DNA of 51,234 bases from Chara braunii. Lineage: Eukaryota > Streptophyta > Charophyceae > Charales > Characeae. The position numbers and the translations under genes are program-made. Every line of letters starts with the position of its first letter. The first letter of the stretch is position 1. Where the stretch lies: positions 1,050,902 to 1,102,135 of the forward strand of contig BFEA01000466.1 in NCBI GenBank assembly GCA_003427395.1, given 5' to 3'. Below the pieces are notes generated by a model that worked only from the letters and a program-made list of their open reading frames with translations, was not told where the DNA came from and did no database searches. Below, piece after piece: positions 9,684 through 20,640 of this stretch.

Positions 9684-9994
9684 TGGCTGACTGGTACCGG
9701 TCTGAAGGTGGCAAGTCAAGTCCAGTTTCTGTATTTAGCTGCCATAGTGCGGCGGTCTGCACAGTTGTTCATTAATGAAGTTGCGGAAGCGCAGCTGTTG
9801 CTTGTGTCACCAAGTGACTTTGGGCTAGATTGCATTCAAGGGAGAAGGGAGTGACGACGTCAACCATAGCTAGGGTAGAGATAGGGAACCATGGCGGCTA
9901 TAGCCGCCAAGGTCAGAGTCTGACCTGAGCAGGTGTATTCAGGGTACGATCCAAGGCAGGAGAGAGAGACTGTGAGGTTGAGCGATTCAAGATC

Positions 9995-10020
9995 AGAGAG
10001 AGAGAGAGAGAGAGAGAGAA
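9995..10020. repeat. (GA)n microsatellite
   Basis: A short uninterrupted GA tract in otherwise unassigned DNA. Confidence 0.9.
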
Positions 10021-12409
10021 GGGAGAGAGGGCTGTAGTCGGTTACTTACCTGGTTTGAGTCTGAGTCTATGTGAGTGGCAGAGACCACAAGAGACATGAA
10101 CACTTTCTTTGTATGATAAACATATTTTGTGTACCGATCTCTCGTGCGGTTCTCCTGTCTTGGCTATTGGTTCCAAGTGTGAACACTCAGCCGGATGTTC
10201 GTTGCATGTGTGAGCTAGGTTGGGGGAATCATTGCAGGCCGGATCGTAGCCAATACATCAAAGGACATGGGAATGTGGAAAGACTACATGTCAAAGAACA
10301 TGGGAGAAACACAAGTGGAGCAGCATATTTAGGTCAATCTGGGTTCTCGTTTTCATCTGTTTGGATGATCCTACTTAAGACTGTTATTCTGGCAGTTTCC
10401 AGTGGTGATCTTATTTCTATCCAACAAAATTGCAAGTCGACCATCTAACAAGATATAAGATATAACCGATATTTTAGAAACAAACCATCTCATTTAGAAG
10501 TTAATTATTAAACATTGATGGCTGTCTTCTTGTATGAAGCTCAACAAATTCAATTTCCATACCATATAGAGTTAAATGCAGACTCAACAAATTTATTTTC
10601 CAAACCATATAGATTTAAATGCAGACTGAGAAGGACTGGTCCCACTGTTTTCTGATCTGTTATGTAAGGGTAGTTCCTCTGGTAGGGGGAGGGGTTTTGG
10701 GGTCAATCGTGGGTGGAACTGACAGGCAGTCCTTCTGAGGAAAGTAATTAATGTTGTCAGCGGTCTCCCGGCCGGAATGTGGGGAAAGGTCGTGAGTGGG
10801 TCATTATGTTTTCCTTCGCCTTGCCGGTGGATTAGGAACCGAACTGATGCTCCACCGAATGGATATGCAGCTGGGCCGATTTAAAAAAAAAAAATGAAGC
10901 TGCTGTCGAGGGAAGAGATTTTCAAATACAGCAGAATGTGGAAGAGAATCTTTGCGCTTGGTTTGTGGTGGGCACAGCCTGACCATGATCTGTTGTTGTC
11001 ATTTCCGTTACAATTGTAGCTGCTGGTATTGAATCCCTTGCTAGCAGGACGCAGTTTAGTTGTCTTTTTTTCTGAGTGCAGCCACTGGGTTGTGAAATGC
11101 AGTACTGTAGGCGGGTAGTTTACTGTTGGTAGGCTAGGAGTAGTATGGCAGTGCAATCTGAGGGCTTTTGTTTTGACTGAAACAATACAGCTCACTGTCC
11201 AATTCATTCTAGGCATTTTCAAAATCAAGCAAGAGGGGGAGTTTTGTGCTCAAAACAAAGGAAAAACAAACAAACAAACAAACAATGGCAAAGTAACGGC
11301 TCAATGCTGTCTGCTATTTTCTCCGTTTGTTTGGCAAAGGCACTCTTTTTTTGTTTTTTTTTTAACACACACCACACAGCCCTATCTATACTGGGGGGTG
11401 CCAGTCCGGTTGTGACGAACTGTTTTCTGCAGCCACGCGATTTTCTGCGCAAGACTACTTCGGGGGTTGAATCGGGATGGCCTGGTGAATTGCATGGGTG
11501 CCCTTGCTTTGCTTGTTTTTCCTTTGGAATTGAGGCCGGGGTAATCTTGTGATGGTTGGTAGCTGATCGCGCCTTAGCGAGTGTGAAAAGATAATTGTTG
11601 ACATAGCTTCTTTCTTGTTCTGCTGTGGGAAATGTGAATTTTGGTGCGATCGTCACGGGGGAAAATCTTTTTGAATTTTCAACTGATGTCGAGCCCCTGT
11701 GGGCTCTTGGAATTTGCTTCGTCTGGAATTTCTTTTTGCAATTAGGATTTAGATTAGGAATTTGGGCGCACCTCAATTTCTGTTGCACGACGCTTCTCAC
11801 TTGCACACGCCTTGCCGTTGCACGACGCTTCTCACTTGCACACGCCTTGCCGTGTCAGGATCTGCGCTCTGATTTTTCCGCGCCTTAATCCTTGCGTGTA
11901 ACTGTAATTTTTGTTTTGGTGGGCATGATTGCAATTGTAATCCTCTCGTTCTTGATATCTTTTGTGGCGCCCCCGTGCGTGCGTACTTCCTCTGTCCTAT
12001 TGGCCTGAACACTTGCATGACCGGATCGATGTGTGGAGTGAGGCTATGTCCCCCACGCCGCGGCCTGGCCATGCAGTCGTAGGCACTTCCTTCCTTCTCC
12101 TCTCTCCTACTCGGACACAATCCCGGGTATTGCGCGCAGGCATGCATGCTATAAATTTTGCAAGCGCGATTAATTCGTTCTCGAAGAATTTTGGGAGTTA
12201 GCGCGGTCGAGAGGACCGGCTAATGAGCAGGAGTTGGCAGGTGAGTAGAGAGTTGGGCGATCTGACGAGCTGATGCTGGGCATGCCGGGTTGACGTGGGG
12301 CTGCGACGGACTGTGCCGCACGGGCGAACCTGGCTTGCATGCTTGGATCAAGCAGGGGCACAACTCTGTGTGGGTGCGAGGCGACGGACTGCCCGCATTG
12401 GGATGTTGT

Positions 12410-12412
<3 letters not shown>
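10021..12412. other. no gene recognised; short tandem duplications
   Basis: No convincing gene. Visible structure: an imperfect duplication at about 10545-10630 (CAACAAATT then ACCATATAGA and TTAAATGCAGACT), a CAAA repeat near 11265-11285, and an exact 2 x 35 bp tandem at 11782-11816 and 11817-11851. The longest minus-strand frame (11225-11806, 193 codons) is Lys/Pro-rich and matches nothing I recognise; composition does not persuade me it is translated. Confidence 0.5.

Positions 12413-12475
<63 letters not shown>
12413..12475. repeat. (GA)n microsatellite, about 62 bp
   Basis: An uninterrupted GA tract; the ORFs on both strands here are Glu/Arg or Ser/Leu shadows. Confidence 0.95.
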
Positions 12476-12477
<2 letters not shown>

Positions 12478-14143
12478 GGTGAGCTTCTTCTTCTATTCTT
12501 CCAAGTAATTTTGGCTCTTCTTCTATCCTTCTAAGCAGTTTTTTTGCATATAGGCGCAAGTCGCCCTTTCCTTTTTGGATCGGCATCTTGGGCTTTTTGT
12601 TCTCTTAAGAGATTGATGTTTGGCTGTCTTCCTCCACTCCCCTTGATTTTTGAATTGATAAATCTGATTGGTTGGTCACCTGCGATCGAATTTCGTGTGA
12701 TCTCTGGGTTGATTGGCCAAAGAATTGTTCACAAGGATCTTCGATTTCTTTTGTTTGTATGTAAGCTGGATGCATGGATGTTAGGTGCGATCCTGTCTGT
12801 GTATGTTACATACTATGTCACATGGGCCCGGTTAGGCCCGACAGATAGGGGTTCGGAGGCCGGTCCAGGCCCAAAGCCGGACCTTTAGACCGGTAGCGCC
12901 ATTTGCAGGCCCACCGGTTGGCCTTTAGGCCACATTGAGGACCAGACCAGACGGGCAGGCCCAAACGACGTTACCGTTGGGCCTGGCGGCGCTCTTGAGG
13001 CTGCCGCCCGCTGGTCTGATCTGAATCGTCACTTTTTGACGATTCAGGTCACGGCTCGGCCTCGCAGCATAGAGGCCGGCCTTTCCACACCGGTACTTAG
13101 GTACCGGAGGCCCCCTGTTCGGCATTCAGGGAGCAACAACAGTTCGGGAAAACGCTGCGCTATTCTGTTTAGAGCGCAGCGCTACTGCAGTAGCGCGANG
13201 TTAGCGCTAGACTGCAGTTCGGGATAGAGAGCAGCGAGGGACTTACCTGGTACTTACCTGTGGCGCCATAGCTTCCGCGGACTTCGACTGCAGAAGGCTC
13301 CAAGGCACCACCTTGCACCTTGCACCTTGCACCTTGCAGGTAGGGTTTCGGACCAGGACAGGGTATCGAGGACACTCCTCCTCCCTACCTCGCCATCTCT
13401 CCCTCCTCCTCTGTTATCTCCTCCTCTTCTTCTTCTTCTTCTTCTTCTTCTTCTTCAGACTTCTTCTTCTTCTTCTTCAGACTGGAGACTTGATACAAGT
13501 TGGACAGAGATCAGTGTTGGACTTCGGTGGTAAGAGGCTGTGATACTTATCGGATTCGAGACTTGGAGATTGTTGGGATTGATACTCAGCGGCATCACAA
13601 ATTGGACACCGGTTACATTAGGACTCTGTACCTCCGACATTGGTGACTTATTGTCCACGACATTTTGATCTTGTTCGATGCCATTTTGGACTACCATATC
13701 GGTGACCTACTGGATTCTATCTCGGTGACATCTGGCGCTGCCTACATCTCCCACCTCCTTCGTCTCTCCTCCCACCTTTCATCTGTGTATGGTTGTACGG
13801 GGCCTGAGCATCGTCTATGATTGGCTCAGACCCCAACGCGATTGTTTGTGTGTTGAGTGATATCTGCGTGAGTTCAGTCTATGTGAGTCAGTCCATTTAT
13901 CAGACTTCCGCTGCATACATGCTCACCCTATATTGGTTGATCTTTGGTTCTGCTCATACTTGTTGAAGTATTCACTAGTATGCAACAGTGTATGAACTGG
14001 ATATGCATGCTAGACGTTTAAGATGTTTGTCTCACCATAGGACGATTCATCCTGCGAACAACTAACTTTCACCCATCCTATTGAAGGACAGGTCTTGTGC
14101 ACGCACGTGTAGGTTCGTCCAAGCATGATCGCTGCCTACCCGC
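12476..14143. other. no gene recognised; GC-rich segment and simple repeats
   Basis: A GC-rich segment at 12830-13110 carries many GGCC-type motifs (AGGCCCACCGG, GGCCTTTAGGCC) without a clear element boundary. A CACCTTG/ACCTTGC heptamer repeats four to five times at 13309-13340. A single ambiguous base lies at 13199 in a near-palindromic CTGCAGTAGCGC context. No gene supported. Confidence 0.5.
13425..13483. repeat. (CTT)n microsatellite
   Basis: A CTT trinucleotide tract with one ACTT interruption, flanked on its left by CT-rich sequence. Confidence 0.9.
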
Positions 14144-14783
14144 GTGTCCGCGAAACCTGGACTCGATCGATTTCCCGAAGGTCTAAATGTCTACCCACCC
14201 CATAATATGAATTTCGAAATCCTTTTTCGTGTATCTGACCGCGAGTGTTTGAGAAATCGGGAACTTCGGGAATATTGGGAACATTCCTCCTTGTCAGCAC
14301 AACCAAGGGCGGAACCCCCGAACTTCCCTTACTTAACCGGAATCAAACGTATTTGCGACTGGGACCTCGACCAGGCTTTGGGACGTGTCCCCCATCTCCC
14401 CAGCTACTCTAGCCCATACATGTGTCACGTCGTCTCGGAACCCGGGATCATTATCTTAGGGACTGAGTTCCCTCCCTACCACCACATCCTGCCCAATCAC
14501 TCCTTAGCCATCGTCCCCTGGCTCGCAGTCGGCCCCTAGTGGCCCCAACCCCCGTGCTCGGAGTGCCTGCAGGATCACGAGTACCCAGCCTCCGGCTTCA
14601 TCCGGCGAACTTGCTCGGAGGAGGAACGACAGGCACACAACCTTCAGCTGAGACCGGCCGCGTCCGACTCCGAGGCCTGCGACGTTCGGCGCCGGCAGGT
14701 GATCAACCAGCGTGATAGCCATAGCGTCCCGATGGTCCACCAGATACGAGTCCGACCCAGAGGACGGAACCAATGGAGGCGGT
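14144..14783 (+). pseudogene. decayed open frame, unrecognised product
   Basis: A plus-strand frame is open for about 213 codons apart from one stop (TAG at 14537-14539). It starts at or upstream of 14144; no ATG is obvious, so the true start is unknown. The first part is rich in Pro, His and aromatic residues (for example YSSPYMCHVV, GTEFPPYHHILPNHS). Beyond the stop it carries CSECLQDHEY and a later IRRTCSEEE, leaving three Cys and one His that could in principle form a metal site. I recognise no family. The same frame continues with few stops to 15451, but that part loses coding character. It may be a relic of a transposon ORF. The surroundings contain no other gene. Confidence 0.3.
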
Positions 14784-17034
14784 AGCCCCGCTTGCCTAAG
14801 CATAAAGCAAGACTCCGATCCGCACCTATCCTCCTGCATTCGCATCCCTGAAACTTGTCACAGGAGATCTCAGTTCCGACCTGGGACTCCACCCCCACTT
14901 TCCAAAAATCCTTGGCACACCCCTTTTCGCACTTCCAGGCCCACTCACATTCCGAACAGGAAGTCGCGCTGGGCGTGAGGTTAGGGCGTCACACAGGTGC
15001 TTATCGCGGGCACACGTTAAACAAGGCAGAGGGATCACATTATAAAAGAACAACAAAAGGAGAGCAGGAATACTATCGCCCTGAGACGTCCTTCCAACTT
15101 TTCCTTACCTCCAGGACCCATGGTTTGATGCCCCGCACACTCAAAACTGTTGTATATGGGAGACATGTCGTTGTACCCAGACATTACAACCTCCTTTGGA
15201 GACAGAGGCATCCAATGGGGACTTCCCCCCCCCCCTCCCCCCTGAATCTAGTACAGTTCATGCCTCATTCCCCCTCTTTTACCGCCCCTCCATCCCTTTT
15301 ATTGCCCTCCCTAGTCCCTTGCGTCACTTTGTGGTTCCTACACCACCTGAGTGTGTACCTTAGACCTGCATTTCCTGTAACCCATACACTTCCCCCCCAT
15401 TACGCACCACTAACCAATTGCTGGTACCCTCACTTCACCCGGCCTTGCTGATAGCCACCAGTCAAGTAGATATGTAACTGCCTGGTGAACAGCAGGCAGA
15501 AATGGGCAAAAGGACAAAAAACGGGGAGAAATGGGCCCGGACGCAGTCTCCCCATCCAGCACAAAAGCCTGGAGACCTCGTTGCCACACACATTCGGGCA
15601 GAAGCTTCTGGCATGAGCGCTGTTGTACGAGTTGCTGAGCGCAGCGCACGAGAGGAGGAAGAAGCGGCTGCTGTGGCTGCAAGGAAGAAGACGCCATAGC
15701 TGGTGGAGTGGAAGCATGGTGGTGGAGTGTGGATGTCGGGGAAGGAGGAGTGCAGTGGAATTGGCGGTCTTACCTGGTGTTGGCGAGGGAGTCCTGTATG
15801 ACAAGAGTCTTCAAGCAGCATTAGGCGAGGGACACGGCTGGTAGATAGGCTAGCATGGCAGAGGAAGTAGGAAGTAGATAGGGTGGTCACACCGCATGTA
15901 GGACTACTACATCGTTGTTGTTTTGATGGTCGGAGGCGGACAACGGGCTTTCTGTATCAAGAGACTTCGGCATATTGTTTGTTCCTATTTGGTGTGCAAT
16001 TCACTTTGGGTTTCTGCTTTCAAGTCGGCTCAAGCATCTGTGGTCTTTTGCGAGTCTTCGTGTTCTGGCTTATTGGTGTTCCCATTGCATGCTTCCTTGC
16101 AACTTTCTTTCCGTGGGGGCTACTGGCTTATTACAGGGTGTGAACCTGTTGTCTGTAGGGTCTCCACCTTGGTGTGGGCGAGTTATAATCTGCTTTGATT
16201 TTCGTCGTAGGTAACCTTGTGTAAGGAGCCACCATGTACGAACGCACAAATTTCAAGGATCAGAGAACTCATTGAGGACCACTTGTGAGTAGACCAAACT
16301 GAAAGAAGAATTTACAAGGCAGAGCACACCTAAGCATGATCACACTGAACACTGCTCTCTTGATAGTGAAGACCTGTTCGGGCCTCCGTGCAATCAATAC
16401 GACAACAGACTAGTACCCCTAAGCTATGATGTGACTGCCTAAGCTACTTCCCTAGTCTGGTTGCTCTCTCTTGTTCTGTGTCCTCTTTCCTCTTGCCAGA
16501 TTCCACTGAAGAGTCTGATCACAGGTAAGTATGCACCTGTCCCCTCAGCCCTCCTCTTCTCTCAAGGACCTCCCTTTCTCCCCGCCACGTACTCCTGTAC
16601 TGCGCTGCCTTCCCCATAGATATGGTTGTGCAAGGGCATGTAACGGCAGTTGGCACTGCTCCTCCAGGGCGCTGGTTCCGACTGCCCTCGTGGAAGCACT
16701 CCTCCTGCGCTGCTGCATGACACTTCTCGGTGCCCAAATGTGAGCCATGCCTCCTCTGCCTTCTTCTGTCCCACCTGAAGGCTGAGGTCCGGGCTTCCTG
16801 GTAGACACGTCCCAACGTACCTGGGTCCCGGCTGAGGCATCCCACAAAGGTCCTACCGGGTAGTTACCTGGGTGGAGCCCTTGTTTCTCAAGCCCAGCTG
16901 CAGTCTTAACATAGGGCCTCGGCTCCCTCAGGAACTCTCGAGGGCAATGGCTGGGTCCAACCTCAGGTTATCAGGTGTGCGGCAGATGCTGTTGCTCAAC
17001 CACAACCTGGGTTGACTTACATTACCAATGGTTT
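14784..17034. other. no gene recognised; pyrimidine-rich patches
   Basis: CT/C-rich stretches at 15222-15300 and around 16530-16600 make proline- and serine-rich shadow ORFs. A plus-strand frame around 15610-15844 includes an Arg-rich run (HERRKKRLLWLQGRRRH), slightly like the basic N-terminal region of some transposases, but nothing else supports this. No gene is called. Confidence 0.4.
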
Positions 17035-17102
17035 ATGGACTCTTCAGGCTGTAGAGGGTTCGGCCTCCTGATGAGTCGGCTAAACGCGGGTGAAAGTCTA
17101 TC
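17035..17102 (+). ncRNA. candidate hammerhead ribozyme (decayed or marginal)
   Basis: The conserved core CTGATGA (17068-17074) is followed after a 17-nt stem-loop by GAAA (17092-17095). Stem III forms between ATGGACT (17035-17041) and AGTCTAT (17095-17101): seven pairs including one wobble, in register with the core. Position 17042 (C) completes a CUC cleavage triplet. Stem I can form six pairs (AGGCTG at 17046-17051 with CGGCCT at 17061-17066) but leaves TTC/C unpaired next to the core. Stem II has two wobble pairs and one G/G mismatch. The arrangement is type-III-like (open stem III). Such ribozymes are known in Penelope-like elements and plant retrozymes; no second copy was found nearby. 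Confidence 0.35.
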
Positions 17103-17419
17103 ACACCCCCCTGTTTCTTGTCCTCTTCTTCCTTCTGCGTACGGTTTACTGGACAGTGGCAGATCTCTGGTACTGTTAACTACATCTATATGACCAGCCT
17201 AGTATGTAAGAGGTGCAGTTAAGGGAGATCTAAAAAAGTGAAACCGTGAAAAAGCCAAAAGAAAGAGGAGGAGGTAAACAACGACAAAAATAACAAACTG
17301 CAAGGGAAAAGGCAAATGATGAGCGGTATTAGTGTGCTTCATGCCGTCTGCTCCTGTCTTTGTTTGTTTTGGAAAGTGCACTCTTTTAGGTGATAGATAT
17401 GTGACAATAAACACACATA

Positions 17420-17421
<2 letters not shown>

Positions 17422-17459
<38 letters not shown>
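17422..17459. repeat. (GT)n microsatellite abutting an assembly gap
   Basis: A GT tract runs directly into the N run, so the gap was probably caused by this repeat. Confidence 0.95.
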
Positions 17460-17876
17460 NNNNNNNNNNNNNNNNNNNNNNNNNNNNNNNNNNNNNNNNN
17501 NNNNNNNNNNNNNNNNNNNNNNNNNNNNNNNNNNNNNNNNNNNNNNNNNNNNNNNNNNNNNNNNNNNNNNNNNNNNNNNNNNNNNNNNNNNNNNNNNNNN
17601 NNNNNNNNNNNNNNNNNNNNNNNNNNNNNNNNNNNNNNNNNNNNNNNNNNNNNNNNNNNNNNNNNNNNNNNNNNNNNNNNNNNNNNNNNNNNNNNNNNNN
17701 NNNNNNNNNNNNNNNNNNNNNNNNNNNNNNNNNNNNNNNNNNNNNNNNNNNNNNNNNNNNNNNNNNNNNNNNNNNNNNNNNNNNNNNNNNNNNNNNNNNN
17801 NNNNNNNNNNNNNNNNNNNNNNNNNNNNNNNNNNNNNNNNNNNNNNNNNNNNNNNNNNNNNNNNNNNNNNNNNNNN
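17460..17876. other. assembly gap (417 N)
   Basis: Unsequenced bases; long translated frames across it are meaningless. Confidence 1.
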
Positions 17877-18271
17877 TTGTGGGAATATTGCTAATCCCAT
17901 TGTTCTGGGTGTGCATGTTTTCCTGGCATTTGCTTGTTTTTGTATTGAAGTCCATTTCTGGGCACCGACGTTTAAATGGGGAATTACTTTTGCAAACATT
18001 GCGGATTTCACGAAACCTCCGGAGAAGATCTCATACCCGCAGCAGTGTGGTAATATCTCATTCCTTGTTGCTTCTCCTTCCGCCCCTGTTCCTTCTCATC
18101 CCTTGAAGGTGATAACCTGGTCTGTTTCACCAAACAGAGACCTGATCTTCCTCAGTAAAGCTGTTTGCCTGGTCTTTGTGGCATGCTCTGTCAGCAGTGT
18201 CTATCTTGCAGTTTCTTAACTGATTGTGACCGATTGTTTTTGTGAAAGAATGAACCATGTGTGATTGCCCA
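17877..18271. other. no gene recognised
   Basis: A plus-strand frame continues from the gap to 18219 without a recognisable domain. It could be the end of something lost in the gap, but nothing in the sequence supports a specific call. Confidence 0.4.
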
Positions 18272-18717
18272 ATTGTTTTAGTTGCCAATAAACAGGCAGA
18301 CGAGGTCATGCACTAATGTAATCAACTCAAGTTGGCATTACTGTTTAATCAGCAGGTGAACAGTTATTATTGTGGTTTGACCTGTGGGCAATCAGCCCTG
18401 TCACAGGGTTTGATTTATTTGTTATGTAGAGCATGTGAAATGGTATTCACCTGTTAGCGGTAGCGAATGCAGAACCCAGGGCTCGATCCCGAGTATTGTT
18501 TTAGTTGCCAATAAACAGGCAGACGAGGTCATGCATTAATGTAATCAACTCAAGTTGGCATGACTGTTTAATCAGCAGGTGAACAGTTATTATTGTGGTT
18601 TGACCTGTGGGCAATAAGCCCTGTCACAGGGTTTGATTTATTCGTTATATAGAGCGTGTGAAACGGTATTCACCTGTTAGCGGTAGCGAATGCAGATCCC
18701 AGGGCTCGATCCCGAGT
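18272..18717 (+). repeat. 2 x 223 bp tandem duplication across the 5' border of element A
   Basis: Units 18272-18494 and 18495-18717 both start ATTGTTTTAGTTGCCAATAA and end CTCGATCCCGAGT. Each holds about 164 bp of flanking DNA plus the first 59 bp of the element A LTR (TGAAAYGGTATTCACC onwards). Because the unit contains LTR sequence, the duplication happened after element A inserted. The left unit has a few more substitutions (AGAGCATGTGAAATGG against AGAGCGTGTGAAACGG). Confidence 0.9.
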
Positions 18718-19609
18718 CCTTACCTTACCTGCGTCCAGTTCCTGTGTCGACCCCAAGAGTTGAACCCGTGACCTGTGTGTTCGCAACAGTTGGTGGGCTG
18801 TCGTAGGTCCGTAGGTTGTAGCGGTTCGATCTGTAGACCTGTCGGATAAAGGTCTTAGTGAGTTCTAGAAGTCGTAGCTGTGGCTCCTCTGAAAGGTCAA
18901 GTTCGTAGCTGCTACAGTCCTGGAAGGTCAAGGTCGTAGCTGCTACAGTGTCAAAGGGCCAAGTCCACAGACTTCCGGAAGGTCCGGAAGTGGCCCTTCC
19001 AACGTTGCTCACAGTAGACTGGAGGCAAGTGGGCAAGTGGTGAAGTCCACCCTTGCTGAGTTAGCGGTACCGGTCCCAGCCAGTCCTAGTTCAGTCAAGC
19101 AAGTACCGTATGGGACTGTGTGCACCAAGGGCATGGGAAAGGGGCAGACCAACGAGTTACAGAAGTACAAATCAAGAGGGAGCGCCCAGCCATTCATTCA
19201 TTCCTGCGTAAGCCATGCGGAAGCGCTGCTTGAGCGACTTGTGCGAGGTGGTCTGCAGAGTGCCCGAAGATGAAGTGGGCTGAAGGAGATAGTTAGACAG
19301 AGCTAGGAGAGGGACAGCGGCCATAGCCGCCATAGCTGATAGGCAAGTGTATGAGTACGAGAGTGTGTGTATGCGTGTGGGATATCCAGGGTGATCCAGA
19401 GTGAGTGAGTACGAACAGTGTTGTTGGACAGAGTGATGAGAGTTGGGTTGTACAGGCGCTGACGCGCCATAGCTTGTTGAAGCGAGCTTGTATCTGAACG
19501 GTGTGTTCGACTTCCATATCTTTGAGCTTTGAGTGGGCGTTGTGCGCCAGTGTGGTCCACCATCTGTTTGCAAGTGTGCGAAGTGGAAAAGAAAGCGAGT
19601 CTGATTGCA
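18659..19609 (+). repeat. element A 5' LTR (951 bp)
   Basis: It starts TGAAACGGTATTCACC and ends GTCTGATTGCA. Compared with the 3' LTR it carries an extra 121 bp, bounded by direct TGAG repeats (19231-19234 and 19352-19355). It contains several copies of the octamer GCCATAGC. Promoter elements cannot be assigned by eye. Confidence 0.92.
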
Positions 19610-19610
19610 T

Positions 19611-19622
19611 TGGTATCGGAGC
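19611..19622 (+). other. element A primer-binding site
   Basis: TGGTATCGGAGC lies one base after the LTR end. It is the plant initiator-methionine-type PBS (usual form TGGTATCAGAGC) with G instead of A at position 8. The same G occurs in elements B and D. Confidence 0.9.
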
Positions 19623-19777
19623 TGGTACCCGCTATCTCACGCGCCGTTGTTGTCCACGGTATGCCGAAGTTGGGCGCCATAGCCGAAGTGCGCCATAGCT
19701 GAAGTCACCATCATCGAAGAAGAAGTCCGCCATAGCTGCGCTGGTGGAGGAAGGTGCTGTGTACCTGCAAAGAAGAC

Positions 19778-19780
<3 letters not shown>

Positions 19781-19848
<68 letters not shown>
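19781..19848. repeat. (GA)n microsatellite in the element A leader
   Basis: An uninterrupted GA tract of about 68 bp between PBS and gag. It is absent from the corresponding leader of element B. Confidence 0.95.
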
Positions 19849-19850
<2 letters not shown>

Positions 19851-20073
19851 CGATACAAGATTGGTTGTGTGGTCCAAGGAAGAAGAAGGCGGCCATAGCC
19901 GCGGAGCTTGGACACGGAGAAAGGAGGCAAGAAGATGAACGAGAGAGGAGGGGCGAAGAAGAAGAGGGAAGACAGAGCCAGGGTGAAGAAAGAGCAAGGC
20001 GAGGTAGGAGAAAGAAAGGAGGAAGAAGAAGAAGGGTGGTGAGGAAGAAGAAGGTGGCAGCCATAGCTGAGTT

Positions 20074-20235
20074 GACCAAGGTGTTGACTACAAAGTTGAT
20101 CGAAGTTGATTTGAGCATTGACCCGATCATTGACCAAGGCGTTGACCAAGGTTGACCGGAGTGTTGACTGGGGGTTTGACCAGCGTTGACCAAGAGCATT
20201 GACCAAGGCTGTTGATTGCGACTTTGACCAAAGTG
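20074..20235 (+). promoter_or_regulatory. cluster of TTGAC motifs (W-box-like)
   Basis: About eleven TTGAC motifs (mostly TTGACC) lie within some 160 bp of the element A leader, separated by short variable spacers such as AAGGCG, AAGG and AGCG. TTGAC(C/T) is the core of the plant WRKY-binding W-box. The spacing looks like a degenerate minisatellite, so the motif density may be a by-product of repeat expansion. Regulatory function is inference only. Confidence 0.35.
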
Positions 20236-20582
20236 GAGTTGGTATATTCTCGGCAAGCCCTTAGCCTATACCCTCGCCCTATGGATGTGCACTCACCCTA
20301 TGGTACTTGCTGAGCCTGTTTGCCTCTTCTTTCTGCATCGAGTCTTTTCTGTCCAGGTGATAGGACTCCATGTATGAAGGATAGGGCTTTGTTGACCAAA
20401 CCCACACGGGCTGTGTAGGGCTAAAGGCTGTGTATGACGACTCGACTGACCCGGAGGACACAAACCCTCCCAAGGACCGTGACGGGCCGGCGGGCTGCTC
20501 GGTGTGGCACGGTAGGCGCGAAATTCCTGTTGTGGGTTGCTGTCTAAGTCTTGAGAGGACTTGCAGATCGCATTGTCCTGCT

Positions 20583-20640
20583 TGCGACGTTAAATAATTC
20601 CTGAGGAGTTACGGGGGATCTCCTTAAATGCCTCCTGATC
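20583..20640 (+). promoter_or_regulatory. 58-bp conserved leader segment (element A copy)
   Basis: It starts TGCGACGTTAAATAATTC and ends TTAAATGCCTCCTGATC. By eye it matches the leader of element B (38901-38958, minus strand) at 56 of 58 positions, although the surrounding leaders do not align. It lies about 170 bp upstream of the gag ATG. A GGAG/CTCC stem could form around the central TTACGGGGGAT loop. A packaging, dimerisation or translation signal is plausible but not shown. Confidence 0.6.

Noticed and set aside
15610-15844. PIF/Harbinger or hAT transposase N-terminus from an Arg-rich run
   Set aside because: Only a short basic stretch; no catalytic motif, no TIRs, and frames break immediately.
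17199-18219. Long frames across 17460-17876 and 39769-40273
   Set aside because: They are open only because N codons are not stops.
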